From: Anopheles merus
Taxonomy: Eukaryota; Arthropoda; Insecta; Diptera; Culicidae
Assembly: GCF_017562075.2 (NCBI RefSeq)
Contig: NC_054084.1
Span: 23,896,285 to 23,960,284, forward strand
Direction: 5' to 3'
Length of the DNA stretch: 64,000 bases
How positions within the stretch are numbered: position 1 is the stretch's first letter; each line of letters begins with the position of its first letter. The position numbers were made by a program, and so were the translations under genes. This document shows positions 1 to 12,401 of the stretch, piece after piece. Below the pieces are notes generated by a model that worked only from the letters and a program-made list of their open reading frames with translations, ran no database searches and was not told the origin of the DNA.

Positions 1-3000
1 GAGGTGCACTTTCCACTGCACGATTGAAGAGCAGAAATCGGACGTAACGGATGGGAAGCGTATTAAGGACGATCGAATTAAGAGCTTTTTGCTTTGATGA
101 GGATAAGATTTGTTGCCACTGCATTTGCTTTTCTCGATGATGCTTACCAATCGATGGAAAATTATGTATTTCTCTTCGATCGAAAGAACACGACAGAGAC
201 TGGGGAGGGTTGACAAACGTTCCATTCGTGTTTGAGTGTATCGGTTGTTTTAAGAAGATGGACGTTCGTTTTGTGGAATTGGGACAAAGATAAGTGATTG
301 GAAGTGGAGGCGTATGATTTGAAAGATGAAAGGCAAGGCGGGTAGCAAGAAGAGGCCTGATTTTGAAGAGATACAGAACACATTTCTAGAATGTTGAATC
401 TTAATCTGTACACTATGATGTATTCTGGACAAACCGAAACTGAATAAGGTTGATTGGGTGTTTGTGTATAATGCGATTGTTGTGATTAGTTTGGAAGTTT
501 ATCGGATGCAACATATTAATCCACATCAGCAGAAATAGAATAGGCTCTAAGAAGTTAAAAGGCATTTTTGAAGCATGGTTCGTTGGCTTATGAAAATTCA
601 AAAAATCAACTGAATTATTCGTTTGCTTGCTGCATTTTTTTTGTTTCAGTACAACTGCTGATTTCGAGCAAAATTTCTTCATTTCAAGATATAAAAAGAA
701 TCAACAACGATGAGCGTAGGATCCATCAAAAGGCTTCAACGTCAGCTGATAACATGTCAAACAGTATGAAGAACGGATATTGGAACCAGCAAGCGTTCTT
801 TCAAACAAATCGACATTCCCGAGAGAGTGCAACAAAACACAAAAGGAAGTTTGCAATTCAAACCACAACATAAAACCAAAGAGAAAAGCTTTTCGTTGCT
901 TTGTCGTTGATGGATCCGCCGTTTCTTGGAGTATGAGAATGATTTTGATTTGTGTCAGCAATCGGATTGGAATAATACATCAAAACCTTGGTTGTTTGCT
1001 ATGGGAAATCAATTGTTCACTCTTTGGTGTGAGAGGTTCTGATATGTGACGATATGGGTAGTGTTCGTCATGGTATCTAGCTCACTATTTAGGAAAGGCT
1101 TTGGCAATCTTCAAAGTGAGGTTGCGCTTAATATATTTGATAACTACTTTTTACGAGATCTGCTTGTCAAAACTCACCCTCATGCTGTCAAGCTGTAAGG
1201 ACAAATGCAAGCCTTTGAATGCCATCTGTTGGTGCCTTGACCTTGTGATGTGACGACAAAACTCAAACTGGGAAACAGCCACCTTCAGACACATGGAACA
1301 TCAAACGTTTTATTTTATTATTTCCGGATAATAATGTCACGCAGATTAGGCCCGGAGCAATATGTCTGAGTCTGACGGTAGAACGGTAGAACGTACCGGT
1401 GTCTGTACAATAATCTATTAGAACAAATGCAGAGCCGTTGTGATGAAATCACTATGAGCAGTAGGTGGGGTGTGTTTTCCTGAAGCAAAATTACTAAACA
1501 AGAAGGGATTCCAATCTGAAAGACAATAGGGTAAAGGATGATAGTTGTATGGAAAAATAGAAAAAAGTAATAAAACAATGAAGGACAGAATGAAACAAAA
1601 TGAGTAAAAAATGTATGTTTAATATTAATGTTATGAAACGTTCTCTTGTTTATACGATGTCATTTGGTTTGGTCGAGATAAAGTTTAACTTATTGCCAAA
1701 GACATGTCCCTATTCAGTTAATCTATGTAATAACAATCAAAGAAAAATAATTGCAAACGTTTGCATTTCATGCATTCTAAAGCAAAAACTAATAGGGATT
1801 GAACACAAATGATTTTTCTTCAATAAACTTATCCTCTTCGAACCCTTTTCAACGATCCATGCATGTCTTCAGGATCCATCAAGAACTGGTGCTGTTGTAA
1901 CTCCCCGGTCAGTTGCATCTACGATGACTCATTTCGCGAATAAATCTGCAACATAAGATGGAGTTGTAGAGGTGTGAAAAGTTGTTCTGAAGAGCGTGAA
2001 GCAGCAGTTGCAACTGGCCGCTTGAGAAGTGTTGCAGCATATTCATTGATTCCAGCGAACAGTGAACCACTGTCAACTGTCAGTCAGTCGGTGTAGTATG
2101 TGTGATTGACTAATGGTTGAGTCATTGGAATATGACTTTAAGTCACGTTTCCAGGAGTTATCCATCGCTAGCGAAACACCATGTATACACACTCTCATTG
2201 AGCAGAGCCACGAAAGCCCAAGGCTGTCAAAATGCAACCGTACTATTGATGCACGAAATCAATGATTCCAATGGCAAGCAAATGCCTCCAGTTAGCCGGA
2301 ATGAGGGCAAGCCAATCCATTTGTAACCACAATTTGCGTTTTATTGCGTCGATGTTCCTTCCCAATGAGTATTGGGTGGGAACAGGAGCGGCTCGGGTGT
2401 CTAGGTTTACGGTCGAGTGTCGTGAGCAGAGCCTTCACCGTGCAACAGGTTGATTTTCGCGCGAGTTTCGCTTTCTACCGTTGAGACCGTCCCCGTGCGA
2501 GGAGTTGCAAGTCGTGCCGGAGCGTTGTACGCGCGCGAGAAAACGCTGCAGTGCCTGCGTGGATGCGTGACTTTCTTTGTTTTGCCAGCTCAAAAACTGT
2601 TTACCATATTTTGAATGAATTATTTATGATGGACAAAGAGCCTTTTGGGGGAAATGTTCGCACTTGGTTAGCACAAGTTGAACGATGATGATACACGGTC
2701 GTTGCAGGAAGACACAAACAGGTTCCGGTTTAACATGTGTTCCGACAATTTGCCGAAAAATCCATGTGGAACCCAAACAAGTACGTGGTTGTGGATCAAT
2801 TAGGACCATTACGAAGTTGGTGAGCAACTTGTTACACATTACAACCAAGGGATATACAGTTTTTGTAACGAACAGTTTTTGTAAACAGCTTTGTAAATAA
2901 TGCATCACCAAATATGATGTTATATCTTATCTGATATGAGGAAGACATTGAAGTGCAGATTGTGTCTGCAATATGTGAAAATCAGCAAAGCGTCTCGACT

Positions 3001-4330
3001 GTCTGAACCAACGGGATCATGACCTTGTCGATTATCACCCGTCAATAGCTCTTACAAAGTTGAAAATTTGCATAATCTGAAGCAAACGCGGGGATGAAAT
3101 ATTGATGCTTGTAGATGAGCTGTGGCATGAAATTGTCGCTTGATGATGGAGCATTTTTACATTGGATAAGGAGTTCTTCTGTCAGCTTCTGTGCTACTTA
3201 AATGTGAAGAGGATAGATGGATATTCCAGCTGATGGGTTTTATGATCGAAAAGGTGATTAAAGAACACTGTTATCTGCAATATGAGGTAAATCGGACAGT
3301 TTGGACGATCTAAAGAGCATCTTTCAATACTATTATCGTCGATGGACCATGTCATTTTGGCAGTGTTGTCAATATATAGCTGTCAGTCTCACACATCCTA
3401 CGGATGATTGAAATCATTTGCTTTTGTGGTATGAAATCAATTCCATCCAAAGTTACCAATCAATGTGGAAAATAAGGTTCTTATGGAGTACATAAGTGAG
3501 GTGAATGTATAACCGGCTGGAAATATTGCCAAAAGTTTAAGGATTTTTGCAGTTAGATATCTGCATTATGATCTGCATAGTTATGGCATAAAATTGTAGG
3601 TTTTCTATTAAGAATTTAAAAATAAAGTACATTAAGAACGATGCATATCTTACAGATGCGACTTACAGCTACATGCATGCATCAAGTGTCACTCATAATT
3701 AACGAATTGAACTGGCCTCCAGCGGCTCACATCATAACGGGTTTCATCAGCTGACTTGATGTTGGTATAACCAACCGACCCAACCACACCCAAACTCCCA
3801 TCCCTATCATCTTCCAAGACTCAACATACCTGGCGATAACTCCAGCTCCGTCGAACGAGATGACACGTTGCTTTGCATCCGATTGATTGACAAGAAGTTT
3901 TGCATCGGGCCAGTCCAAGCGAACGAAGGAAATGATGCATCAACCAGAGGAGCATGTACCGCAGTGGACAGTTAATCCGCCATCATTGATCTTATTTCGA
4001 ATTGCTTGACGTCCGTGCCCGTTCCACCAAGCTCGGCTTTTGCATGCGCGCGAATTCATTGATGTCACATCGATTGGCAACGTTTGGCGCTGGGTGAAGC
4101 AACTGGGGGAACCTCGCGACGCACACACAGAGAAATTGCAACGTCCAACTACATGTAATCGAAAAAACTTTATTCGCTGCAAACACTTCCTCGAAGCACC
4201 ATCAGCAGTCCCGGTTGCGAGCGGTAAAATAGCATTAAAATGTCAAACGTGTGATGATTTGTTTGATTGATAAGGGTTCTGGCCGCAGTGCTGGCGAGGG
4301 CAGCAGCGGACAGTGCTTTTTTATGAGCCC
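1..4330. other. Non-coding stretch, AT-leaning, no supported gene
   Basis: No open frame here exceeds about 100 codons or shows a known domain. A GC-rich patch with many CpG lies near 2440-2570. From about 2680 to 3480 several short frames separated by stop codons have mildly protein-like composition but could not be assigned to a family. Nothing else was recognised. Confidence 0.6.
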
Positions 4331-4354
4331 GTGCGTGTGCGTGTGCGTGTGTGT
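4331..4354. repeat. GT/GC dinucleotide tract
   Basis: An imperfect alternating purine-pyrimidine run of GTGCGTGTGC type, 24 bp long. Confidence 0.9.
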
Positions 4355-7214
4355 ATCGCGATATTTATTTTTTGCTGAACTGTCCGTTTGCTTGCTCAGC
4401 CGCGCTCGGGCCCGGGACCAATCTCGTCCATCAACGTCAGCACTTGAGCTGTCTCGTTGATTTCGCTGTCGATCGAGTTGCATGCAAATGCCGAACCATT
4501 TGCCACCTCTGTTCGGTTCGGTTTATTGTGGAGGAGGGTGGTGGAGGTGGGTGGGTGTGAAAGTGGGACGCAATGGGAGACATGATATCCAGCTGGACGG
4601 GCAGGAAGATCAGATCGATCAAAGGTGAAGCCAAAAGGGGGGTGCATGGATGGGCCGTCGTGTGTGTCAGAAGACATCAAAAGGCTGTTTTTGTTTTGCT
4701 GCTGCTCAGCTGGCCAGATAGGAGAATTGGTCAAATCCATCAATTTGTGTTCTTTATTTCCTCTGAACTAAGGAAACAACACTCTTCAGAAGTATACAAT
4801 GAACACGTGACATGTTTATTACTTTATCTAGAGCTCTTCGTCGAAATGGTGTATAGTTCGATGTAAAAGTGTTTCCAAATATATATATATTCTGTTTAAT
4901 TAAGTGACCCTCTTCCTTCTCCTTTGCACTCAAACATCAAGCTTCTTTTTGATTTTGGTTATGTTTTGCATAAATCCATTCCTTGCTCACTCGTATCGTA
5001 TTCCCATCGTCCATCGATGGCTGTCCAATGTTCGAGGCCGGGTTTATAATTATTTAATCAAACAGATTTATTCCCATCGATTCGAACCGAAGCGTGTTTT
5101 ATTTGTGCGGCGATGAGTTTAATGTGTATCGAGTTTATCGTGTAGCTCCGACTGCATTGTCCGACTGCAGCAGGTCTCATCGGGGTGTGCTGGAACGGTG
5201 TTCCGTGTACGGATGGATTTACGGATACAGCCGACGAGCGGGAGCGGCGCGCACACACTGACAGACTGACGGGTGAATGTTGTTTTATTATCCAGCCTCC
5301 AAGCACGGCAAGAGGATGAGCTTGGGCACTGGGAAATGTGAGACGGGATGCGTGCGTAAATTTATAACCAATCTGTACATCAACCGGATCTCTGATTGAT
5401 GCATTACAATAATTATTTGCAATTCTGATGGTCAGTTGGTGGCGCGAGCGTTAGTGGCACCAGGCATTTCGCTGCGCATTTTCCCTGACTGCCGTTGTCC
5501 CGGGGTGTTGGGCTGGGTGGGATGGGTCTGGTGCATTTGGTGGAATCGATCGAACTGGATTCTGGTGCGAAGTAAATGCGCTCATCCTGATCGATTTGCT
5601 TCATTCGCTTCCGGTCCCATTCGATCCGGCTCACGGACCGGTTTATGATGGTATCTTCAGCATCGTTGGCACCCACAATACACCCCTTCACAACGGTCAT
5701 TCGTTGCAACGGTGCGACTGAGCGATGCTCAAACGGCGTACGATTAGTGCAATTGATGCCAAAATAACAAACCAATGTGCACCACAAATAATCACAAAAC
5801 AGTAGATTAAATGGCCTTCCCCAGTGACACGTTCACCATCTACAGCCGCGTCGACTGCGATAGTAATACCTGCCAGCTGTCCCGTCGCTGGTTTGGTAGC
5901 TCTGTGACATTGAAGCCGCCACGCGAACGCGTTGCAGGCGGGAATGCACCAAAACGTCAAACGGCTCCATGAAAGAATGATGAATATGACAGTGATTATT
6001 ACGTATTTATGATAACAATTACCATAGCGATTGTTCATCGATAGCATAAATCCCGGGCTACAGTAAGGGTTGGTTTTAGAGGCAATCCTCGCTGTCTTTC
6101 GGGCTGTAAGGATGGGTAAAACAAAGGCAGGTGGAGCACGGAGGTCAATTTAATAAAGAGAAACTGACAGTGTGCAATGCAGATGTGAGCTGAGAGCCCG
6201 TTTCGAACCAAGATGCACTGATAAGAGTGATAGCCGTAAACAATTCGACTGATGAACTTATCCTCGGACGATCATTGTCCATGTGAAGCGAAGATCAAAA
6301 GGATTAAAGAGTATAAGACGATGCGGAAGGGCCGAACGTGAAGGCTACGAGGCTCGAGTGACCCAATCATACGGATATTAGCTGTCCGGAAGATACACAC
6401 ATCCACATCGATACACACACACTAACACACACGCAGTTGCGCCCGATTCTTGGGACAGCATGCTGCCAATAGGACTGCAGGTTGCACTGCTGCATAATAA
6501 TTCAAAATATGGACATCTGGACGGATTGGATTTGATTTATATTGAATTCGAGAAAATTAAACGAGACTGCAACCATCGACGGCAGGAGCTTTGTTCAAGC
6601 CATCGTTCTTGCCTGATGTGAGGCCTAGAGTCTAGCAGCAGTGAGTCGTGTGAACGAATCCAACCGATTCCAACCTTTACCCGGGGACGAATACCGGTGC
6701 AGCATTGCTGGTAGAACGATAGTTATTATAATTTATGTATAGAAATTGTACCGTCGTTGGAGAAATTTCTAATCACTCACATCAGCCGGTGGTTGGTAGG
6801 ACGGGCCATTTGGTTGATGGGGTTTGTGGTTGTGTGTGTGTTAAGTTATGAGTAGGTATTTAGTACAGTATTTATTGACAGTCGAAGGGACAAAATGCAT
6901 GCCGGGAGAAGGTCGGTTCTAGTGGATGTCGTTGGATCTGTGTTGCACTGCAACATGGTTCATACCAAGTACAGATGCATCGGGGTTTGTGATCAGTCTG
7001 GGCTTAAACAGTTTTGTGCTGTAAAGGTGCATATCATTCACTCCAAAATTATTATATGGCTCGTAGAGATAATTACAAAATGATTAGAGCGCGAACAGTT
7101 TGCAATCGTTGGATCAACATGCGACTAATCCAAGTCTATGCTTTTTCATTCATAGTCCCGTTTGTTGTACGTGTTGCATGAAGCTAAAGAAAAAAAATGT
7201 ATCCAATAATTTTC
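4355..7214. other. Non-coding stretch downstream of the receptor gene
   Basis: GC-richer in 4360-5700, then mixed. Two overlapping minus-strand frames at 5413-6047 (124 and 116 codons) are discussed as a finding. CA-rich sequence occurs near 6411-6434. An AT-rich, A/T-homopolymer-rich section begins at about 7180, just beyond the receptor's likely 3' end. Confidence 0.55.
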
Positions 7215-7232
7215 TTTATTTTTTCATTTATT
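7215..7232 (-). promoter_or_regulatory. Candidate poly(A) signals of the receptor gene
   Basis: Two AATAAA hexamers on the minus strand (7220-7215 and 7232-7227) lie about 250 bp downstream of the receptor stop codon in AT-rich sequence. They are the first exact hexamers seen after the stop, so they are the likely 3' processing signals. The assignment is positional only. Confidence 0.4.
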
Positions 7233-7478
7233 AAAATATAAATTTACCATGTTTTATCTGTTAAGCGAATAGATTGTCCAATGTTAATTAAAAAAATAGA
7301 AACAAAAAAAGAAATTTCTATTGTTTACGTCATACGACACCTAAGTGCTTGGGGTAGTATAGCGTATCAAACGTAAACCATTTAAATGACACTTTCATAT
7401 GAGAACTCGTTACACTATGAGCTGTTTGTAAGCAAAGACACTGCATAGTTTTAGTGTCATTCTGTTTGTGATTAAATT

Positions 7479-9328
7479 TTACCAGTAATCTTTTGTGTTA
7501 TTGTTGCAGTGCCTCTGTTTGTACCGCACTGATTTCATTTTAAACTCCATGCTTAAGTTTGTAAACCTTTCCAGCATAAACACAACAATACTTAGCGTCC
7601 AGCCTACTCCAACAATAGCCCAAAACGGGGCCAAATCATTAAATTTCACTATATCACTGTCTTCGTTTTCCCCTTCATGGTTTCCATCTTTTTTAGTCAA
7701 TTTTATTCGCTTTAACGACCAGTGGAGAAATAACCCAGATTCAAAAACTTTAAACACATGCTTGTGAAATATTTCCTGTATCATGCTTCGCCTCAAGAAG
7801 GTAAAAACTATCGGATGAGCAGAGAAAGTGTCCCGCAGAATGTTGTACTTTTTGCGATTGTGCGTCGAATCAAAATATCCCGGCAAATCAACCAAAATTG
7901 TACCTGTCCGCCGATTGTGTATCAACGCTGTCCCACTGTGCAAGCTATTAACCATCGTTGAGTTATTTAAAATCACAGTAACGTTCTTCTCTTCTAGCAG
8001 AATTGTGAAAAAATCGCGATTGTCTCGCTCATACAGTATCACCGGTATGTGATTATCCCTAAGATGGGCTAACGTTTCTAAATCGGGATGAAAAGGAACT
8101 TCTGAGATCAAAGAAATGATGATCGATTCATATCCACTTTGTATCAGAAAGTAAAACACAATCAAGCATAGAACAATCATCTTTTCCAATGCTTTGGTTT
8201 CGTTCAGATTGTAACGCTCGATGCCACAGAATGGCAGCAAAATCAGATCGTTGCGAAAGTATTGCCCAGTATTCCACATCACTACAAAGCTGACCAAAAC
8301 GATCACGAGCAAAAGCATCCAGGAAGCAAAGGTGAGAGGCTGCAAAAATATTTCCGGTATGGTCAGCGGTGCTCCACGAGGAGCAATAATTACATGATCA
8401 ACTAAATCTGGCACGGGAACAGCCGATTTTATGAACCTTTTCCATGTAAGCCGGTTTAGCCAAAGCACGGACTTACTTTCATAAGATTTCTTTAAAAAAT
8501 GATGTGCTGCTTTCTTTGGATAATACATAACTAACACCTTGAAATTTATATCATGCACATGACCAAACGTGGTAAGCAGATGAATATCGATGCCTGCCAC
8601 TAGGTTTGATCTTATTCCGGAGTCTATGTATGGTGACGCTGCCAAACAGGATACATTCACTTGCCTGCCGTAATAGCTTCCATGATAGGGGAAAAAGTGT
8701 TGATAGTCATCTAAAGGGTGAGCCTTCACCATCCGACGAAACGGATGGTAGGTCATTGGTTGTATGACGTTTCGTTCTTGATTGTACGCTAAGTATAGCA
8801 CGTTGTGATATTCGACTTCTGACATGACTTTCATAAGCGCATTAATTGGTGTTTGTTTTTCAAATTTAACCACGAATATTATCTTCATTCTCGTGTGGCT
8901 TTTTGCTAGCTGTGTCAACCAATTCTCAAGTAATGCGATAGCCTAGGAAAACAGAAATCGTATGTTAGAGCACAATATCAGTTGAATTGAAGAGAAATCG
9001 TATACCAAACCTGGAATATAAAAACAACCATAACGATTGGGGTGGGCAGCTCATCGATTATCTTCAGAACAGGGTAGGCATCTGGTGATTGTATCATGAT
9101 AATTTTCGTAGTATTCGAGGATGACAGTAAATTTTGTAACGGTACAAACCATACGGGATCACTTGCTTCATCCTGCGGCAAGCTAAACCAAACATCGGTT
9201 GCACTTATTGCACTGTCTTTGAGCATTGAAATCGTTCGCTCAAGGTGTGAAAAGAGCTGCTGTATGATTTCCGCTCCACCGCAAGATTGAGCTATGAGAA
9301 ACATGAAAAACTTCAGTAGCTGCACCAT
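7479..9328 (-). CDS. Divergent ionotropic receptor (IR family chemoreceptor), two exons
   Basis: Exon 1 is 9328-9011 and exon 2 is 8942-7479, joined in phase 0, giving about 593 residues and ending DYW-stop. The ATG at 9328 is preferred because it has A at -3 and starts a signal-peptide-like sequence (MVQLLKFFMFLIAQSCGGA); an in-frame ATG at 9382 would add 18 residues. Features seen: an S1 lobe with the G-x-D-x-x-L-L...INF pattern (about 223-242), a Q-P-L-T-F-x-x-W motif leading into M1 (about 310-329), M2 (about 360-385) ending Y-E-S-I-I-I-S-L, an S2 lobe (about 390-539) ending E-S-G-L-F-x-x-W, and M3 (about 543-563) with a short cytoplasmic tail. This order and these signatures are those of insect IRs, ligand-gated cation channels of chemosensory neuron membranes related to ionotropic glutamate receptors. 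The canonical glutamate-binding residues are not evident, as in divergent IRs of taste or larval neurons. Subfamily and ligand cannot be assigned. The family call is strong. Confidence 0.93.
8943..9010 (-). other. Intron of the ionotropic receptor gene
   Basis: On the minus strand the donor reads CCAG|GTTTGG and the acceptor TTTCCTAG|GCTATC, 68 bp apart. Removing it joins the frame ...VVFIFQ to AIALLENWLTQLAKS in phase 0. Without splicing the exon 1 frame stops shortly after the donor. The length is typical of short dipteran introns. The donor is a weak match (GTTTGG), but no other pair keeps both frames open. Confidence 0.88.
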
Positions 9329-9469
9329 TTCTGTATGAACACTGGTTGAGGAATGAAGCAGAACTGCTGCATGGTAGAGCACTTCAGTTGTATAAGCTCA
9401 TAAATATTGCACGATACATTGCTACATTTAAATTAATATGGAATGAGTGGTTGAAGTGAATAAATTGAT

Positions 9470-9491
9470 GGGATGGTACTGGGATGGTACA
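9470..9491. repeat. 11-bp tandem duplication abutting the hairpin
   Basis: GGGATGGTACT is followed directly by GGGATGGTACA. The second copy runs into the first two bases of the long inverted repeat. No copy is present on the other side of the hairpin, so it is not a target-site duplication. It may reflect slippage or end repair at the hairpin boundary. Confidence 0.75.
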
Positions 9492-9706
9492 CTTAAATAT
9501 AGAGATTTTTATGGTATTTTTAAACATATTGCGTTTTTGGCTCATCCTTTAAAAATAATTCTTATTGAATTACTTTGAACTCGAGCATGAAATTATACAT
9601 GCATTTCATGCTCGAGTTCAAAGTAATTCAATAAGAATTATTTTTAAAGGATGAGCCAAAAACGCAATATGTTTAAAAATACCATAAAAATCTCTATATT
9701 TAAGTG
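9490..9706. repeat. Perfect 104-bp inverted repeat with 9-nt loop (long hairpin)
   Basis: Positions 9490-9593 are the exact reverse complement of 9603-9706, with no mismatch found on reading both arms through. The loop is 9594-9602 (TATACATGC). The arms are AT-rich and contain no open reading frame of note. TTAA occurs symmetrically near both ends (9493-9496 and 9700-9703), so a short TTAA-flanked foldback element is one possibility. Other explanations are a recent inverted duplication, a hairpin-RNA (endo-siRNA) locus or an assembly artefact. It lies about 160 bp upstream of the receptor start codon, so it could fall in the promoter or 5' UTR. Confidence 0.95.
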
Positions 9707-12365
9707 AAGTCACATAAATCTCTTATTAAATGGATCTCAAGTCAATCCACTACTATCATAGTTCAATAATTCCTACATTGATTTCTTACTCGGACCTAAA
9801 CTTTTCTTGGAGTTCACTTATATTTAAGACAAAATAATCCATTGAAACAAACAACAGTTCAAAAGAGTTCTTTTCATTAGTACCCCTTTTTACAACTTTA
9901 TCTTTCTTATTTGTCAACACGATTCATATTTATTTCCAACAATGATGTGCTTGACCTATTGTTGCAGCCGGTGATATCTTGCGTACAAATTAATATCTTT
10001 TATTTGGTATTATGTCCTGTCACGACATGCGCATCACATGATCAAAAAAACGCATCTATTTTTTGAGAGTCATAAAGAAGACGTAAGAGAACCAGAACGC
10101 TAGAAACATGCGCTGTCATTCTCGTTCACGCCAGCTCCCATCAAACGGAGCTCCCCCACAGCACCAAGCTGGATGGATGATGATTCGTTCAACGTATCAA
10201 TCCGTCTACGTTGACCGGTTCGTCCGGTGCCAGACTGACACACAATTTTTGTTTCATCCGCTCGTCCATTCCTCTCCAGTCGTCTGACTCTAACTCTATC
10301 CAACTGTCCATTCGTTTCAAGTAGAATTGATTGATTCGTTTTGTCAAGTTCGATAGTTTCTAACGGCGCGCATCATTTCTTGCCCGGTGAAGAAGAGGAA
10401 GTTTGATCTTGGCCCGGGCCCGAACGATGATTGTTGACGCGGAAAAGCATTCTGTGTGACTGGAGTGATAAGGATTTGGCGATTCGTGCGCTATGTGTCA
10501 GTTGTGTTTGAGTAGAACAGACGATGGAGAGACCGCTTGTCCCGTTCTCTACCCACCGCCACCAAACTGTTCGATCAATACCGGAGCCGTAGTTGATTAT
10601 GATTGTGATGAAGATAGAGAGCCATTCGTCGATTTGAAGGCGTCTTTCTTGGTATTTCGGATTCCTCGGACCACGGGGTGGTGGTGGTGAAGAGGGCTCT
10701 CCATCAAACATCAATCCGCTTGCGTGAAGGGGTTTCGGAGATGAGTTCGCCCGCACTGATGGGTGGTACTCGGCGGGTTGAGTTTCCATCATCATTTCCA
10801 TCATTATCGTCATCATCATCATCATCTCCAGCGTCGTCGTGAGCAGAACGGGGCTGTTATTATTTTCATCAGTCGGTAAGGATCAACCGACTGGACAGCT
10901 GAGTGATCGGGCTGAGTGATAGAAAACATCAAAACTACCATGGTCGAGTCGGGGACTGGGGAAACGCAAGACTGGAAGGTTTATTTTTCGTTTCTTACAC
11001 TGCTAATCCTATCGTTATTCTACGTTCTTGCGGTCAGCTTTTTTGGTGTGCGTTTTGAGCGAGGAGCGGCAACGTTGTGGGGTCCATTGTCTTCTAATGT
11101 TGCAGATAAAAGAATGATGTTTTATTAATTGATCTGTCAATAGGTGGATGATTTATTTAAGGTTCTTTGGATCGTTCTGTGCATTGTTTACGTTTCAAGA
11201 AAGCGTAGCATAGAATACAAAGACCATTAATGAGTGATTAGTGGGCTGTGATCTAGTTTCAGTAAATGAAAATTGATATGTTAACTGTTACTGAAGGATG
11301 CAATGCAATAGTAGAAATAGTTTAAACATATTTTTATGTTTGTAGGTTACTACGCTGCTAATATTTAACTCATACCTTTAAAATGAATCTGAGCAAAAAC
11401 AAAGACATCAGTCATCACGACACAAGTCCCATCAAATCAATGTTTCAGAACGAAGGCATGCGAAAATTATTTTAGCACAGCACACATCGGCATCTCATCA
11501 CTCGGGTCAGCATCATCAAGTGTGAGCAAGTATGTGCCAAGGATGATGGAATGATTGATCTGATTTATGGCAAACACATGGAACGGATAATTCATCACGC
11601 TGTGAGAAGGAGAAAGCATTCAGAAATAGCATGACGTATTTGTTGTATGAGGAAGAAATGTAGTTCTCTTTCAACTTGCAGTGTTTTTCACGCCTCATTC
11701 GGATGTCTGGTGGTTGAAGATATGCTAGAAAATATTGCCAGAAATAGCAATTGCTTGAGAGGAAGGGGAAAAGAAAAAGATTCAAAATAGATGCATTTGC
11801 AACATGCAACACGATACAATGCATGTTCAATTTCTGTAAAGATCCTTTGTTGTTGATCGCAGCCAACTTTCAAAAAGAGAGGGGTCAAAATATGAAATGT
11901 ATTTATCTGGCCAAACCATAGCTTACTGTCAATTCGTGATAACTGCTTTGTTGACTTGCGAATCAAATGTCTGATACATACTTTTGATTTGTAGCTTCGG
12001 AATCGCATCGCATGAGTCACAAAATGTTATTTGACGCAATAGATCAATGCTCAATGGCTAGTTTTTTATGCCTAACGAGCAACGGATGTCCGTTACACCA
12101 CGCAGATCGGCATTTCGCACATCATAAAATGCAAACGATACACCGATGCCAACATTCGCGTCTCCCGTCTGCCATCATTCCAGGGCAGTGGAGCTGTGTT
12201 AGCCAATGTGTGGTACTGGAAGAGGCAACAGAGGTGTGTGAGACCATTTCTAGCAACTGCACGGTGGAAAATGGAAAAATAAATGACTCACGATTTGCGA
12301 TTCATAGTGACATATTGTCATTTGGTACTGTTGTCATCGGTGACATCATTCGTGCTGTCTGTAAT

Positions 12366-12366
<1 letters not shown>
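9707..12366. other. Non-coding stretch beyond the hairpin
   Basis: AT-rich to about 10090, then a GC-richer island (10100-10880) with a TCATCA-rich run near 10791-10825, then AT-leaning sequence again. The 150-codon minus frame at 10373-10825 begins with a poly-Met run made by that TCA repeat and has no recognised domain. Confidence 0.55.

Positions 12367-12398
<32 letters not shown>
12367..12398. repeat. (GT)16 microsatellite
   Basis: A pure run of 16 GT units. It lies inside a 231-codon plus-strand open frame (12012-12707) that has no recognisable domain. The repeat helps keep that frame open. Confidence 0.97.

Positions 12399-12401
<3 letters not shown>

Noticed and set aside
1245..1265. 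String TGTGATGTGACG resembling mosquito miR-989
   Set aside because: The match ends after 12 bases and the flanks do not fold into a hairpin.
3356..3380. GGCAGTGT seed resembling miR-34
   Set aside because: Only the seed matches; the rest of the mature sequence and the hairpin are absent.
5322..5345. Sequence resembling miR-263b (CTTGGGCACTGGGA)
   Set aside because: It needs an inserted G and differs after the seed; no hairpin partner was seen nearby.
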